Assembly (NCBI RefSeq): GCF_006716565.1
Contig: NZ_VFPG01000001.1
Location: 5,580,001 to 5,644,000 of the forward strand
DNA length: 64,000 bases
Direction: 5' to 3'
Source: Nocardia bhagyanarayanae
GTDB taxonomy: Bacteria; Actinomycetota; Actinomycetes; Mycobacteriales; Mycobacteriaceae
This document shows, one piece after another, positions 8,419 through 16,899 of the stretch. Under the pieces are notes generated by a model. That model was given only the letters and a program-made list of their open reading frames with translations, ran no database searches and was not told the DNA's origin. Both the position numbers and the translations under genes were made by a program. The number at the start of each line of letters is the position of its first letter. Position 1 is the stretch's first letter.

Positions 8419-9801
8419 CTACTTTCCGGCGAGCGGGTAGTTCCCGCGGATCACCCCGCTGGGGTCGACGGTGGCTTTGACCCGGCGCAGCCGGGCCAGC
8501 GTCGGCTCGTCGAACGCGGCGGTGACCTCCTCGTGGGGGCCGAGCATGCTGAGCACCGTCGGGCCGGCGTCCCAGGGCGCCATTGCCTCCCGCAGCTGCG
8601 TCATCGCCGCCGCGACCGGGCCGGCCAGCGTCGGCTCGGGCAGCATGGCCAGTGCGGACACCAGGTATTCGGCGTCGATCCGCCCGGCCGCACCGGCCAC
8701 CGGCCTGCGCAGCGCCGCCCCGAGATGCCGGATCTGGACCTGGGTCAGGGGTGTCCCGGTGCCCGGCCCGGCGAGCCGCAGGATCCGGTCGATCACCTCG
8801 TCGTCGACCACGCTGAGCCCCATCGCGGTGTGCGTCGCGGGCGAGGGTTCGGCCGGTTCCTCGCACACCGTGCCGATCTCGGAAGGCCGCAGCGGGCGCA
8901 CGGTCTCGCGTAGCACGGTGCCCGCCTGCCGAACCGGGGCCAGCAGCGTCGCCAGCTCGTCGCGGCCTCCGACGTGCACGGCGTCGACGAAGCAGAAGGA
9001 GCGGCCGCGGATCTCCTCGGGCAGGAACGGCAGCGGCGGGAAGTGCATCACCGCCGCCCACAGGCTCAGCGTGTCCGGGGCGAGGCTGGTCACTGCGGTG
9101 AACGCGCGCAGGACTTGCGCCGCCTGCTCGGCGGGGAACACCAGCCGCCCGCCGGTGATCCGCGGCGCGGGGAACAGGTCGAGCTCGACGGCGGTGACGA
9201 TCCCGAAGTCCCCGCCGCCGCCGCGCAGCGCCCACATCAGTTCGGGGTCCTTGTCGTCGCTGACCCAGCGGTGTCGGCCCGACGCGTCGACCAGCTCCAC
9301 GGCCCGCAGCGAACTCGCGCCGGTGCCGAACGGCCGCGACAGCCACGACAGCCCGCCGCCCAGGCAGGAACCGACGACCGTGACATCCGGGCTCGAGCCG
9401 ATCAGACCCGTCAGCCCGGTGCCGTCGAGCTCACTCTGCAACTGCGCCCAAGTGACGCCCGATCCGACCCGCGCGACCCGGGCGTCGGCGTCGATCCAGA
9501 CATCGTCGAAGGCCGCGGTCCGGATCAGGATCGTCTCGTCGAGGGCCCCGGTAGCGCCGTGGCCGCTGGGCTGGGCCGAGATCTGCAGCGAGTGGTCGCG
9601 CGCGAACCGGACGGCCGTGACCACGTCGGCGGCGACGCGGGCGGCCAGTACCGCGCGGGGACGCTGGGCCACGCTCAGGTTCCAGGCCCGCGCCGCGAGC
9701 TCCCAACCGTTGTCGCCGGGCAGGGTCAGGGCGCCGTCCAGGCCTGCCCGCAGGGCCAGCACGGGGTCACCGGCGGGGTGGGTCTCGGTTGTCGAAGTCA
9801 T
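8419..9801 (-). CDS. FAD-linked oxidoreductase, berberine-bridge-enzyme type
   Basis: A 460-residue flavoprotein starting at the ATG of MTSTTETHPAGD (9801). The PCMH FAD-binding domain covers roughly residues 35-210: AVRFARDHSLQISAQPSGHG holds the usual FAD-contacting QxxGHG region and VTVVGSCLGGGLSWLSRPFG the Gly-rich loop. The C-terminal BBE tail ends VDPSGVIRGNYPL, close to the family's DPxxxFxxNxxI. The second covalent-FAD Cys of plant enzymes is not obvious. These enzymes oxidise alcohols, sugars or secondary metabolites with O2. Divergent from a LuxR gene that probably controls it. Confidence 0.85.
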   Translation of the reverse strand: MTSTTETHPAGDPVLALRAGLDGALTLPGDNGWELAARAWNLSVAQRPRAVLAARVAADVVTAVRFARDHSLQISAQPSGHGATGALDETILIRTAAFDDVWIDADARVARVGSGVTWAQLQSELDGTGLTGLIGSSPDVTVVGSCLGGGLSWLSRPFGTGASSLRAVELVDASGRHRWVSDDKDPELMWALRGGGGDFGIVTAVELDLFPAPRITGGRLVFPAEQAAQVLRAFTAVTSLAPDTLSLWAAVMHFPPLPFLPEEIRGRSFCFVDAVHVGGRDELATLLAPVRQAGTVLRETVRPLRPSEIGTVCEEPAEPSPATHTAMGLSVVDDEVIDRILRLAGPGTGTPLTQVQIRHLGAALRRPVAGAAGRIDAEYLVSALAMLPEPTLAGPVAAAMTQLREAMAPWDAGPTVLSMLGPHEEVTAAFDEPTLARLRRVKATVDPSGVIRGNYPLAGK

Positions 9802-9836
9802 GCACCAACCGTCGCCGCCGGGCGTCTCGTGCGGTA

Positions 9837-9852
9837 TCCCACCGACGTGGGA
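9837..9852. promoter_or_regulatory. Palindrome in divergent promoter region (candidate operator)
   Basis: TCCCAC-CGAC-GTGGGA is a perfect inverted repeat with 6-bp arms, lying between the divergent flavoenzyme and LuxR-regulator genes. Confidence 0.5.
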
Positions 9853-9859
9853 AATCGAT

Positions 9860-9877
9860 CCCCCAGGGTTCTGGGGG
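9860..9877. promoter_or_regulatory. Second palindrome in the same divergent region
   Basis: CCCCCAG-GGTT-CTGGGGG has perfect 7-bp arms and lies 29 bp before the LuxR GTG. It could be an operator overlapping the promoter or a hairpin in the leader. Confidence 0.5.
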
Positions 9878-9905
9878 TTCGGTCTTGCCCGGCACACTTG
9901 CCACA

Positions 9906-11048
9906 GTGAGTACCTATCGAGCCGAGACCGCGCGGGCCGCGCTGGACGCGCTGTCTCGCGCCGGGCTGCCGTGGCAGGAGTTCGGCGAGAACGCGCTGGA
10001 CATCCTCGTGCGCGCCGTGCCCTTCGACTCCGCGTGCTTCGGCACCATCGATCCGAATACTTCGCTGGTGACCGGCTCGGTGAAGGTGGGGCTTGGCGAG
10101 CCCTGCGAGGCGGAGTTCGCCTTCCACGAGTACGTGCGGGACGAGGTCAGCCTCTTCCGCGACCTCGCGAGCCGGGACGTGGGCGTGAGCATCCTGCACG
10201 AGGAGACCGGTGGCGACCCGCGGCGCAGCTCGCGGTTCCGGGAGCTGTTCGAGCCGGTGTTCGGGCTCGGGCACGAACTGCGGGCGATGATGCGCTGTGG
10301 CGGCCAGACCTGGGGTGGCGTCGCCATCTACCGCGGACTCGGCAGCAGCGGCTTCAGCCCCGCGGAGGCGGATTTCCTCGACGGACTATCCGGCACACTG
10401 GCGGTTGGGATCCGCGCCGGCCTGATCGCCGACGCGGCCGGCGCCCCGGTGCAGCTGCACGACTCGGCGGAGGGACCGGTCGTGCTGACCTTCGACTCCG
10501 ACAACGAGGTGTGCCAGGCCACCCCGGCCGCCGAGCAGCGCATCGCCGAACTCGGCGGCGACCTCTGGCGCGAGCTGCCGCAACCGGTGCTGGCGATCGT
10601 TGCGGCGGCGCGGGCGCTGGAGTCGGGCCGGGCCCGCACCGTGCCACGGGTGCAGGTGCGGTCCCGGCTCGGCGAGTGGCTGACCGTGCACGCCTCCCCG
10701 TTGAACGGCCGCGGTGCGGTCGGCAGCCAGGTGGTGGTCACCATCGAACGCGCCGGCGCATCGGAGGTGGTGCCGTTGGTGGTGGCGGCGTTCGGGCTGA
10801 CCCCGCGCGAACGAGATGTGGTCGAGGCCGTGCTGCGCGGCGCGACCACCGCGGAAATCGCCAAGCAGCTGCATCTGTCGCCGTACACGGTGCAGGACCA
10901 CCTGAAGGTGGTCTTCGACAAGACCGGGGTCTCCAGCCGGCGCGAACTGATGTCGAAAGTGTTCTTCGACCATTACGCGCCACGCATCGGCAACACGCTC
11001 GGGCCATCGGGTTGGTTCGCAGATCGTGAGCCCGGAACACAGGTCTAG
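9906..11048 (+). CDS. LuxR-family transcriptional regulator with GAF-like sensor half
   Basis: A 380-residue protein from GTG 9906. Residues 1 to about 200 form a GAF-like sensing region (RAVPFDSACFGTIDPNTSLV). The C-terminal 65 residues are a classic LuxR/NarL HTH (FGLTPRERDVVEAVLRGATT, then IAKQLHLSPYTVQDHLKVVF). No receiver domain or Walker motif is present, so it is a single-component sensor. It is divergent from the flavoenzyme gene with two palindromes in the 104-bp gap, which suggests local control. Confidence 0.8.
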   Translation: MSTYRAETARAALDALSRAGLPWQEFGENALDILVRAVPFDSACFGTIDPNTSLVTGSVKVGLGEPCEAEFAFHEYVRDEVSLFRDLASRDVGVSILHEETGGDPRRSSRFRELFEPVFGLGHELRAMMRCGGQTWGGVAIYRGLGSSGFSPAEADFLDGLSGTLAVGIRAGLIADAAGAPVQLHDSAEGPVVLTFDSDNEVCQATPAAEQRIAELGGDLWRELPQPVLAIVAAARALESGRARTVPRVQVRSRLGEWLTVHASPLNGRGAVGSQVVVTIERAGASEVVPLVVAAFGLTPRERDVVEAVLRGATTAEIAKQLHLSPYTVQDHLKVVFDKTGVSSRRELMSKVFFDHYAPRIGNTLGPSGWFADREPGTQV

Positions 11049-11237
11049 TCGCTTCGTGCAGCTTGGTGGTCTGACGGTTGAGTTGACATTCCGTGCGGTT
11101 GCCGCCAGTCGACAGCCGGAACCACGGACGACGAACTTCTCGATGCCAAGGGCGCGGACCCGGGCGGGCGGCCAGTTGCTGGGCTAGTTGTTGCGGGTCA
11201 TGACGTTGGTGACGTCACACGTGGTGTGAGCTGAGGG

Positions 11238-11301
11238 GCGGGTCTTTCAGCGGCAGGATGAGAAACGCCAATCCCTGCATCCGCCAGCGAGAAAGACCCG
11301 C
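11238..11301. repeat. Inverted repeat in front of IS481 remnant
   Basis: GCGGGTCTTTC (11238-11248) and its exact reverse complement GAAAGACCCGC (11291-11301) flank 42 bases and end just before the IS481-like start. It may be the element's leader or subterminal repeat. Confidence 0.5.
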
Positions 11302-11302
11302 C

Positions 11303-11405
11303 GTGTCCCACCGTAATGCCCCGTTGTCCGTGGAGGGCGGCGACGCCTCGTGCAACGCTGCCGGCACCGTCCGATCGCGCATGTCGCCACGGTCGTGCGC
11401 CAGCC
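11303..11405 (+). mobile_element. IS481-like transposase N-terminal fragment
   Basis: GTG 11303 opens VSHRNAPLSVEG, the standard beginning of actinobacterial IS481-family transposases. A base change in the GGCGG run shifts the frame, and RRLVQRCRHRPIAHVATVV continues the N-terminal HTH. The DDE catalytic part is replaced by an integrase tail. Confidence 0.65.
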
Positions 11406-11543
11406 CCGGAGCGGGCGGCGCGCCAACTGGGCAACACCGAGGCGGTCGCCAAGAAGTACTACACCGACATTCCCGAGACCGCACCCGACAACCGGGAGGT
11501 CCTCGAGGCGTGGGCGCGGGGCCGCCAGCGCCCGAAAGTATGA
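11406..11543 (+). mobile_element. Tyrosine integrase C-terminal remnant
   Basis: The frame reads PERAARQLGNTEAVAKKYYT, then APDNREVLEAW, and stops at 11541-11543. It matches the end of phage-type integrases, where the catalytic Tyr follows AAxQLGH...Kxx. The usual His of QLGH is Asn here. Catalytic Arg/His boxes are missing. It is fused to an IS481 fragment and is therefore debris of an integrated element. I could not recognise an attachment site. Confidence 0.6.
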
Positions 11544-11607
11544 GATTTCCTCAACCATCGAAGCTGCCCCATGATCGCGACTGACCACCGAACGACAGAA
11601 TGTCGTT

Positions 11608-11952
11608 GTGCTCGTTCATGGCAACCTTCCGTTCCGCGGCCAAATCATCTGGCTCACCCCTGATCAAGGCGGCCGATCATCCGGACCGCCACCAACACCG
11701 GAGGATCAGGACTATGCCGCCACAGCATTCGTGCCCCCGTATGGCATCGACAACGGGCTGGGATCGTTCGCCGTGCGAGTGCAGGATCGTTCAGCCTGGC
11801 GCTCGCCCGCCACCGCAGGATGGCTCATGGTCGGCAACACGGGTGCACACGCGGTCCAGGCCGGCACCGTTGTCATCATCACCGAAGGCGCTCGCCAGGT
11901 CGGCTACTTTCACGTGACCGAAGTCCTCGACGCGACCCCTCCTGACGAGTGA
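11608..11952 (+). CDS. Hypothetical protein, EF-Tu-barrel-like small domain
   Basis: A 114-residue protein from GTG 11608. The stretches FLTPDQGGR-like (WLTPDQGGRSSGPPPTP), TAFVPPYGIDNGLGSFAVRV and AVQAGTVVIITEGARQVGYF resemble a beta-barrel of the kind found at the end of EF-Tu. I know similar stand-alone actinobacterial proteins only as uncharacterised. It follows the integrase remnant by 64 bases and may be cargo of the lost element. Start and function are uncertain, but composition and codon use look like a real gene. Confidence 0.6.
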   Translation: MLVHGNLPFRGQIIWLTPDQGGRSSGPPPTPEDQDYAATAFVPPYGIDNGLGSFAVRVQDRSAWRSPATAGWLMVGNTGAHAVQAGTVVIITEGARQVGYFHVTEVLDATPPDE

Positions 11953-12266
11953 GATTGGACGGAGTAGTCGTCGCACTCGCCTCGGCCTGACAATTCGAGG
12001 CCGCAGGAAAAGTCACCCTAAGCGGACGAACCAAATCCTGTTGGTGTGCTATCGATTTCATGTGGTCACGACTTCGGTAGATCGCACGTCACTCACGATG
12101 GTGGCAACGACATCGCCGCGGGCCTGCACACCAAATCTCCGAAGAAGCCGTCATTAGCGCTCTTGCTCTCGCAGACAACACGCCGGGGGCACCCTGAGCG
12201 GAGTAATGCTGGGCTCGCGCGTCGCCTGCGCCCCGCAGCCTGACCTGCACAGTCGTACGAGAATAT
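11953..12266. other. Gene-free stretch
   Basis: No gene or recognisable signal was found on either strand. Confidence 0.35.
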
Positions 12267-12740
12267 GTGCGGGTGGAGCTCGATCAGACCAGAACACGCA
12301 TGGGTGACATCGCAGCCAGGTTCGGTGTGCAGCCTCTCGATGTCGAGTCGGGGAAGGTGTCGAAGATGTTTCCGGAAGGGGCGCAGGTCCGGCTTCGGAA
12401 GGGACGGCCGGTTCTGGTGGTAGGGGACGCTTTCGACAACCACTTGCGGGCCGAGCAGGACTACATCCTCACAGGTGTCGCGCTGATCATGCCCCACGTC
12501 ATGAGGCGGCGGCTTCTGTTCGCGTGGGCCGTCGCGCTTCCCTTGGCACTGTCGCTTGCATTCATCGGTGGCGGCGTGCTGGCGAGCGGCATCCCTGCGT
12601 GGTTGACATTCTCAGTGTCGTTGGTGGTGTACTGGATCTGCTATTACGCGGCGCATATGGCGAGGTATCGACGCTTCAACTACCGGGTCGACCGTTCGCG
12701 CAAGCGCCCGAGCGGCATCTCGCAGTCGCGCTTCTGTTGA
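12267..12740 (+). CDS. Hypothetical membrane protein with two TM segments
   Basis: A 157-residue protein (GTG 12267; a second GTG at 12273 is also possible). Residues 1-80 are soluble (RVELDQTRTRMGDIAARFGV, then DVESGKVSKMFPEGAQVRLR). Two hydrophobic helices follow at about 82-104 (LLFAWAVALPLALSLAFIGG) and 108-128 (IPAWLTFSVSLVVYWICYYA). The C-terminus is basic and probably cytoplasmic. No family is recognised. It is convergent with the SDR-hydrolase gene. Confidence 0.55.
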   Translation: MRVELDQTRTRMGDIAARFGVQPLDVESGKVSKMFPEGAQVRLRKGRPVLVVGDAFDNHLRAEQDYILTGVALIMPHVMRRRLLFAWAVALPLALSLAFIGGGVLASGIPAWLTFSVSLVVYWICYYAAHMARYRRFNYRVDRSRKRPSGISQSRFC

Positions 12741-12768
12741 AGCACTGGGCCGCCGGCTTCGTCACCCC

Positions 12769-14604
12769 TCAGCGATGTGTGGCGGGCGAGGTCTGGATCG
12801 TGTGTGCGAGGTGGGTGGGGTGGGTCAGCTGAGGGTGGTGTCCCGCACCGTCGATCGTGGTTGTCCGCACCCGTTCTCCCAGCGCTTCGATCACCTCGGA
12901 TGCCCACGGGGCGAGGGGGTCCTCGGAGCCCACGATGAGGTGGACGGAGCCGCCGAACTCGGTGAGCTGGCGAATCAGGCGGGTGCGCCATTGTCGTTCG
13001 GTCGTCGCCCGCAGCAGGCGTGCTGTCCGGCCTGCTGTCCCGGCGCGCCGCAGATCGGTGACGCTCGTCCGCAGAGCGGGTGCGCCGGCTTCTCCGCCGG
13101 TGAGCTGACGTGACAACGCCTCGCTGCTCATACGGCGGAGGACGAATTCGGTGAGGAAGCTGATGCGGGTGTGCATCGGCGCGGGACGCTGGAGGAAGAA
13201 CGGGGACACCAGCGTCAGCTGCCGGACACGACCGGGATTTCTGCCAGCAGCCTCGACGGCCGCGGCCGCCCCGATGGAATGTCCGACCACATGGTGACTT
13301 TCGCTGCTCGACAACAGGTGATCGAGCCAGTCCGGCCACACTCGGCTGTCCCCGTCGCTCATGCCCAGCCCGGGCAGATCGGCCACAATCGTCTGCTCGA
13401 GGGTTTCGGCGACGGCGGCCCAGGTTTCGGCATTGACCGGGAGACCGGGCAATACGACCGTCGATGCGTGATCGGGTCCCAGCCGGAAGGTTCGCACACC
13501 GGCGTATTCGGAGAACCTACGCGGAAGGCTCGTGGTCGTGGCTTCGCCGAAACGGTGTGCTGCGAGGTGATCTGCCCATCGCTGGATCGCGGGGACCGAT
13601 TCCGGCAGTGTCAGACCGTGCCGGGCGGCGAATTCTTGCGCCGAAGCAGTCGGGTATCGGTCGGTCGACATGAAACCGATCGTCTCCGGGTCGGCCTTGG
13701 TCAGCGCACGGGGCAGCAGTTTCAGAAGACCGACAGGGATTCCGATCGCCGGCACCTTGACTCGATAGTGTTGGGCCACAACGCGAAACAGCTCCGGCAA
13801 TGCCGGTGTCGCCTCGTCGAGTATCCAGTAGGCACGGCCTTGGGTGGTCGGATCCAGTGGCAGCAGACTCATGAACCGCGCGAGGTAGTCCACGGGGACA
13901 ACCGGCACGAAGGTGTCCTTGCTGCCGGGAAGTGCCGCCATACCGCCGTTCCACAACTGATGGAAACTGTCTGCCAAACCCAGATACTGATCGGATTCAC
14001 CGGTCGCGCCGACCCCGCTGACGCTGGAGGGATTGACGATGCTCCATGGGACACCCAGCCGATCGGCCTCGGACTGGAAGACCGCGTCGGACTCGGCTTT
14101 GGAGGCTTCGTACGCGCCCAGGGCCCGATAGGTGTGGCGAATACGCTCGGGGCTCCACGGCACCTGAGCCGGATCCTGTCCGCCTGTACGGTATCCCGAC
14201 AGCAGGACCAGTCGGCGCAGCCCGGCGACTTCTGAGGCCAGCGCGACGATCGCACGCACGCTGTCCACGTTGGCCTTGCGGGCCTCGTGTTCGGACATTC
14301 CGAATCGGTATGCGCCCGCGCAGTTGTAGATCTCCGAGACCTCGGTCAACTGAGCCGGCGAACTCAACCCGAGTCCCGGCGCATCGAAATCGACCGACAC
14401 CAGCTTCGGCAGCGTCCGACATCCGTGCGCGGTGAGCCAATCGGTCATCTTCTGGTACGAAATCTCGGTGCGGCATGCCGCCAGCACGGATACGCCGACG
14501 GCATCGAGCGCCAGAATCAGGTGCCGACCGACGAAACCGGTGGCACCGAAGACCAACGCGTGCCGGGCTTGTCCTGAATTCATCTGTTCTCCAACGTGGT
14601 TCAT
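12769..14604 (-). CDS. Fusion of an NAD-dependent epimerase/SDR domain and an alpha/beta hydrolase
   Basis: A 611-residue two-enzyme fusion. Residues about 8-365 form an extended SDR (Rossmann motif VFGATGFVGRHLI; active-site YEASKAESD with Tyr and Lys). Residues about 390-611 form an alpha/beta hydrolase (HVVGHSIGAAAAVEAAG holds the nucleophile elbow GHSIG; the catalytic His is in GAGHHPQLTHP). The start at 14604 is chosen because its ATG overlaps the TGA of the upstream TetR gene, giving translational coupling. Tandem reductase plus esterase action on one ester or ketone substrate is plausible, but no pathway can be named. Confidence 0.8.
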   Translation of the reverse strand: MNHVGEQMNSGQARHALVFGATGFVGRHLILALDAVGVSVLAACRTEISYQKMTDWLTAHGCRTLPKLVSVDFDAPGLGLSSPAQLTEVSEIYNCAGAYRFGMSEHEARKANVDSVRAIVALASEVAGLRRLVLLSGYRTGGQDPAQVPWSPERIRHTYRALGAYEASKAESDAVFQSEADRLGVPWSIVNPSSVSGVGATGESDQYLGLADSFHQLWNGGMAALPGSKDTFVPVVPVDYLARFMSLLPLDPTTQGRAYWILDEATPALPELFRVVAQHYRVKVPAIGIPVGLLKLLPRALTKADPETIGFMSTDRYPTASAQEFAARHGLTLPESVPAIQRWADHLAAHRFGEATTTSLPRRFSEYAGVRTFRLGPDHASTVVLPGLPVNAETWAAVAETLEQTIVADLPGLGMSDGDSRVWPDWLDHLLSSSESHHVVGHSIGAAAAVEAAGRNPGRVRQLTLVSPFFLQRPAPMHTRISFLTEFVLRRMSSEALSRQLTGGEAGAPALRTSVTDLRRAGTAGRTARLLRATTERQWRTRLIRQLTEFGGSVHLIVGSEDPLAPWASEVIEALGERVRTTTIDGAGHHPQLTHPTHLAHTIQTSPATHR

Positions 14605-15206
14605 TCGGACTCGCTCGTGGATGTGGCGTGCTGATCGAGCAGCGGGCCGAGCACGCGCGCGGCGCTGGCCAGCGGACGGGTATCCCGTGCCGCTCGGCTG
14701 AGGATGATCGCTCCTTCGAGGGTGCTGAGGGTTGTCTCGGCAAGGTCGCGTGCGCGATCGGCTGTGTGCCCGGCGGACATCAGGTAGTCCGCCACGGGCG
14801 CGATCCAGGACTCGTAGGTCGTGGCGCATGCCGTGCGCAGCCGATCGCTGTGCGTACCCATCTCCAAGGTGACCACGGATACCGGACAGCCCAGTGCGTA
14901 GTCACTCTCGACGAGCAAACCGATCAACGCCTCGACGATCCTGGTGACGAGTTGTCCCGGGCCTGCCGCATCGGCTGTGACGTCGGCGATGAGTTGCTGG
15001 AATTGCTTGGCGGCCTTGCCGATCGCCTGCTCACCGAGCTCCTCCTTCCCTCCAGGGAAGTGGAAGTACATCGATCCCCGTGGCGCTTTCGCCTGCGCCA
15101 GCACGGTGTTGATCCCGGTCCCGGCGTAACCGTGTGACTGGATCGAATCCAGCATCGCGTCAACCATGCGGGCGCTCGTGAGCTGGCCCTTGCGTTCCGA
15201 CGACAT
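14601..15206 (-). CDS. TetR-family regulator (YxaF/LmrA-like)
   Basis: A 201-residue regulator starting MSSERKGQLTSARMVDAML (ATG 15206). The HTH reads GYAGTGINTVLAQAKAPRGS, then MYFHFPGGKEELGEQAIG, typical of the LmrA/YxaF/AcrR branch. Its stop overlaps the start of the SDR-hydrolase fusion (ATGA), so both are one operon, and it is almost certainly autoregulated. A palindrome (15216-15229) lies 10 bases upstream of its ATG. Confidence 0.85.
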   Translation of the reverse strand: MSSERKGQLTSARMVDAMLDSIQSHGYAGTGINTVLAQAKAPRGSMYFHFPGGKEELGEQAIGKAAKQFQQLIADVTADAAGPGQLVTRIVEALIGLLVESDYALGCPVSVVTLEMGTHSDRLRTACATTYESWIAPVADYLMSAGHTADRARDLAETTLSTLEGAIILSRAARDTRPLASAARVLGPLLDQHATSTSESE

Positions 15207-15215
15207 ACCGAAACA

Positions 15216-15229
15216 GTAGACCGATCTAC
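15216..15229. promoter_or_regulatory. Candidate TetR operator
   Basis: GTAGA-CCGA-TCTAC, inverted repeat with 5-bp arms, immediately upstream of the TetR/SDR-hydrolase operon. It resembles the TAGACC...TCTA operators of the LmrA/YxaF group. Confidence 0.6.
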
Positions 15230-15591
15230 ATATTCTCTGCAACCGAAGATCCGTTGCGCCACGACCCGCGCCCGGTTGGAGATCGGCACCTGGCACGAGC
15301 TCTCGCTCCATTCGAGAGGCGGCAAGGGTTCCCGGAGCGAGATATGTGGGACACGTGGCGGATTCGGGATAGCGGAGAAGGAGCCTGTCGCGGTGCACAA
15401 CCTGTCATGGCCCGAAGTGGCCAACGCACTCAACTGCCGAGTTCAAGGTGTTCGCAGGAACGTGGTCTCGGGTGCACCGATGAATTCCTGGCGGCTCGGT
15501 CGTCGATACCTCTGGATACACCGACAGCGGTGGGTCAGGAACAGAGGCAATCGATCCGGACAGTGATTCGGCGGGGTAAGTGGGAGGCGCA
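15230..15591. other. Gene-free stretch between divergent operons
   Basis: The region separates the TetR operon (minus) from the FAD monooxygenase (plus). Weak plus-strand frames show no family resemblance. Promoters for both directions should lie here. Confidence 0.4.
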
Positions 15592-16815
15592 GTGAGCGGT
15601 GTCAGAGTGTTGGTGGCGGGAGCGAGCATCGCGGGGCCCGCGCTGGCCCACTGGTTGCACCGGCGGGGAGCCGTGGTGACGGTGGTGGAGCGGGCCGCCG
15701 AACTGCGTCCCGGTGGCCAGGCCGTGGACGCGCGTGGAGTGACCAAGGAAGTCATCCGGCGGATGGGGCTGGACCTGGCGGTACGCGCGGCCTGCACCCA
15801 GACCATCGGCGCGCACACCGTGGACGCGGACGGGAACGTGCTGGAGACCTTCCGCGTGGACGACGACGGCGGCGACGGATTCATCGCGGAGATCGAGATC
15901 CTGCGCGGTGACTTGTCGCAGGTGCTCTACGAGGACACCCGTGACGACGTCGAATACATCTTCGGCGACCGGATCGCCGAGCTCTCCCAGGACGCGGACG
16001 GGGTCGAGGTGGTCTTCGACAGCGGTGACCGGCGGCGTTTCGAGTTGGTGGTCGGAGCCGACGGGCTGCATTCGGCGCTGCGCACAATGGTTTTCGGGCC
16101 GCACGAGCAGTTCGTCCGCCACCTCGGGCACGTGCTGGCCTTCTTCAGCGTGCCCAACGAATTCGGGCTCGACAAATGGCTGCTCGAGTACCAGGAGTCC
16201 GGGCGCTCGGCCGGGCTACGCCCGATACAGGACGCCACCCGGGCGATGGCGATGTTCTCCTTCCCCGCGGCCGACGTCGATGTCGATTACCGCGATATCG
16301 AGGCCCAGAAGCGGCTGCTGCGTGAGCGGATGGACGGCCTGGGCTGGTTGACCCCGCGCATCCTCGCGCATCTGGACGACACCCCGGACTTCTATCTCGA
16401 CCAGGTCGCCCAGGTCGTGATGGATCGCTGGTCGCGTGGGCGAGTGGGGCTGTTCGGGGACGCGGCGTTCAGCTCCTCCCCGATGTCGGGCCAGGGCACC
16501 GGGCTGGCCCTGGTCGGCGCCTACGTGCTGGCCGGCGAACTGGCTGCTGCCGAGTGGAATCCAGAGATCGGTTTCGCCCGTTACGAGGCGCGGATGCGCT
16601 CGTTCGTCGAGGCCAATCAGGAGATCGCCCAATTGAACGCCCGCAGCCGCGACATCCCCGGGTCCGACGCCGAGCCGGGTCCTGATTTCACCGGAGAGTG
16701 GTTCGCCGAGCTGGTCGAGCGCGCGATCAATGGGGTCGAACTACCCGACTACGCGGGGCTGCCGGACACCAGTGTCCCGGCCGCACCGCCGACCGCCTTG
16801 TCGGCCAAACCGTAG
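15592..16815 (+). CDS. FAD-dependent monooxygenase (UbiH/PHBH class)
   Basis: A 407-residue aromatic-hydroxylase-type flavoprotein. GTG 15592 is chosen because GGGAGG lies 5 bases before it. The Rossmann FAD motif is VLVAGASIAGPALAHWLHRR (GxGxxG variant GASIAG), the DG motif is VVGADGLHSALR, and the second FAD motif GRVGLFGDAAFSSSPMSGQG contains GDAA. Tetracycline-monooxygenase-like relatives hydroxylate aromatic antibiotics or catabolites with NAD(P)H and O2. It is monocistronic, opposite the TetR operon, and might share its operator region. Substrate unknown. Confidence 0.85.
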   Translation: MSGVRVLVAGASIAGPALAHWLHRRGAVVTVVERAAELRPGGQAVDARGVTKEVIRRMGLDLAVRAACTQTIGAHTVDADGNVLETFRVDDDGGDGFIAEIEILRGDLSQVLYEDTRDDVEYIFGDRIAELSQDADGVEVVFDSGDRRRFELVVGADGLHSALRTMVFGPHEQFVRHLGHVLAFFSVPNEFGLDKWLLEYQESGRSAGLRPIQDATRAMAMFSFPAADVDVDYRDIEAQKRLLRERMDGLGWLTPRILAHLDDTPDFYLDQVAQVVMDRWSRGRVGLFGDAAFSSSPMSGQGTGLALVGAYVLAGELAAAEWNPEIGFARYEARMRSFVEANQEIAQLNARSRDIPGSDAEPGPDFTGEWFAELVERAINGVELPDYAGLPDTSVPAAPPTALSAKP

Positions 16816-16899
16816 GTGTCACATAGCGTGTCGAACGAGACAGCGCTCGAGTAGGACACCGTCGCACTGCGAGAAACCGCTGCGCTGCGCTTGGTCTCG

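Noticed and set aside
11209..11218. GTGACGTCAC palindrome as an operator
   Set aside because: A 10-bp palindrome of this composition is expected by chance, and no intact gene starts close by.
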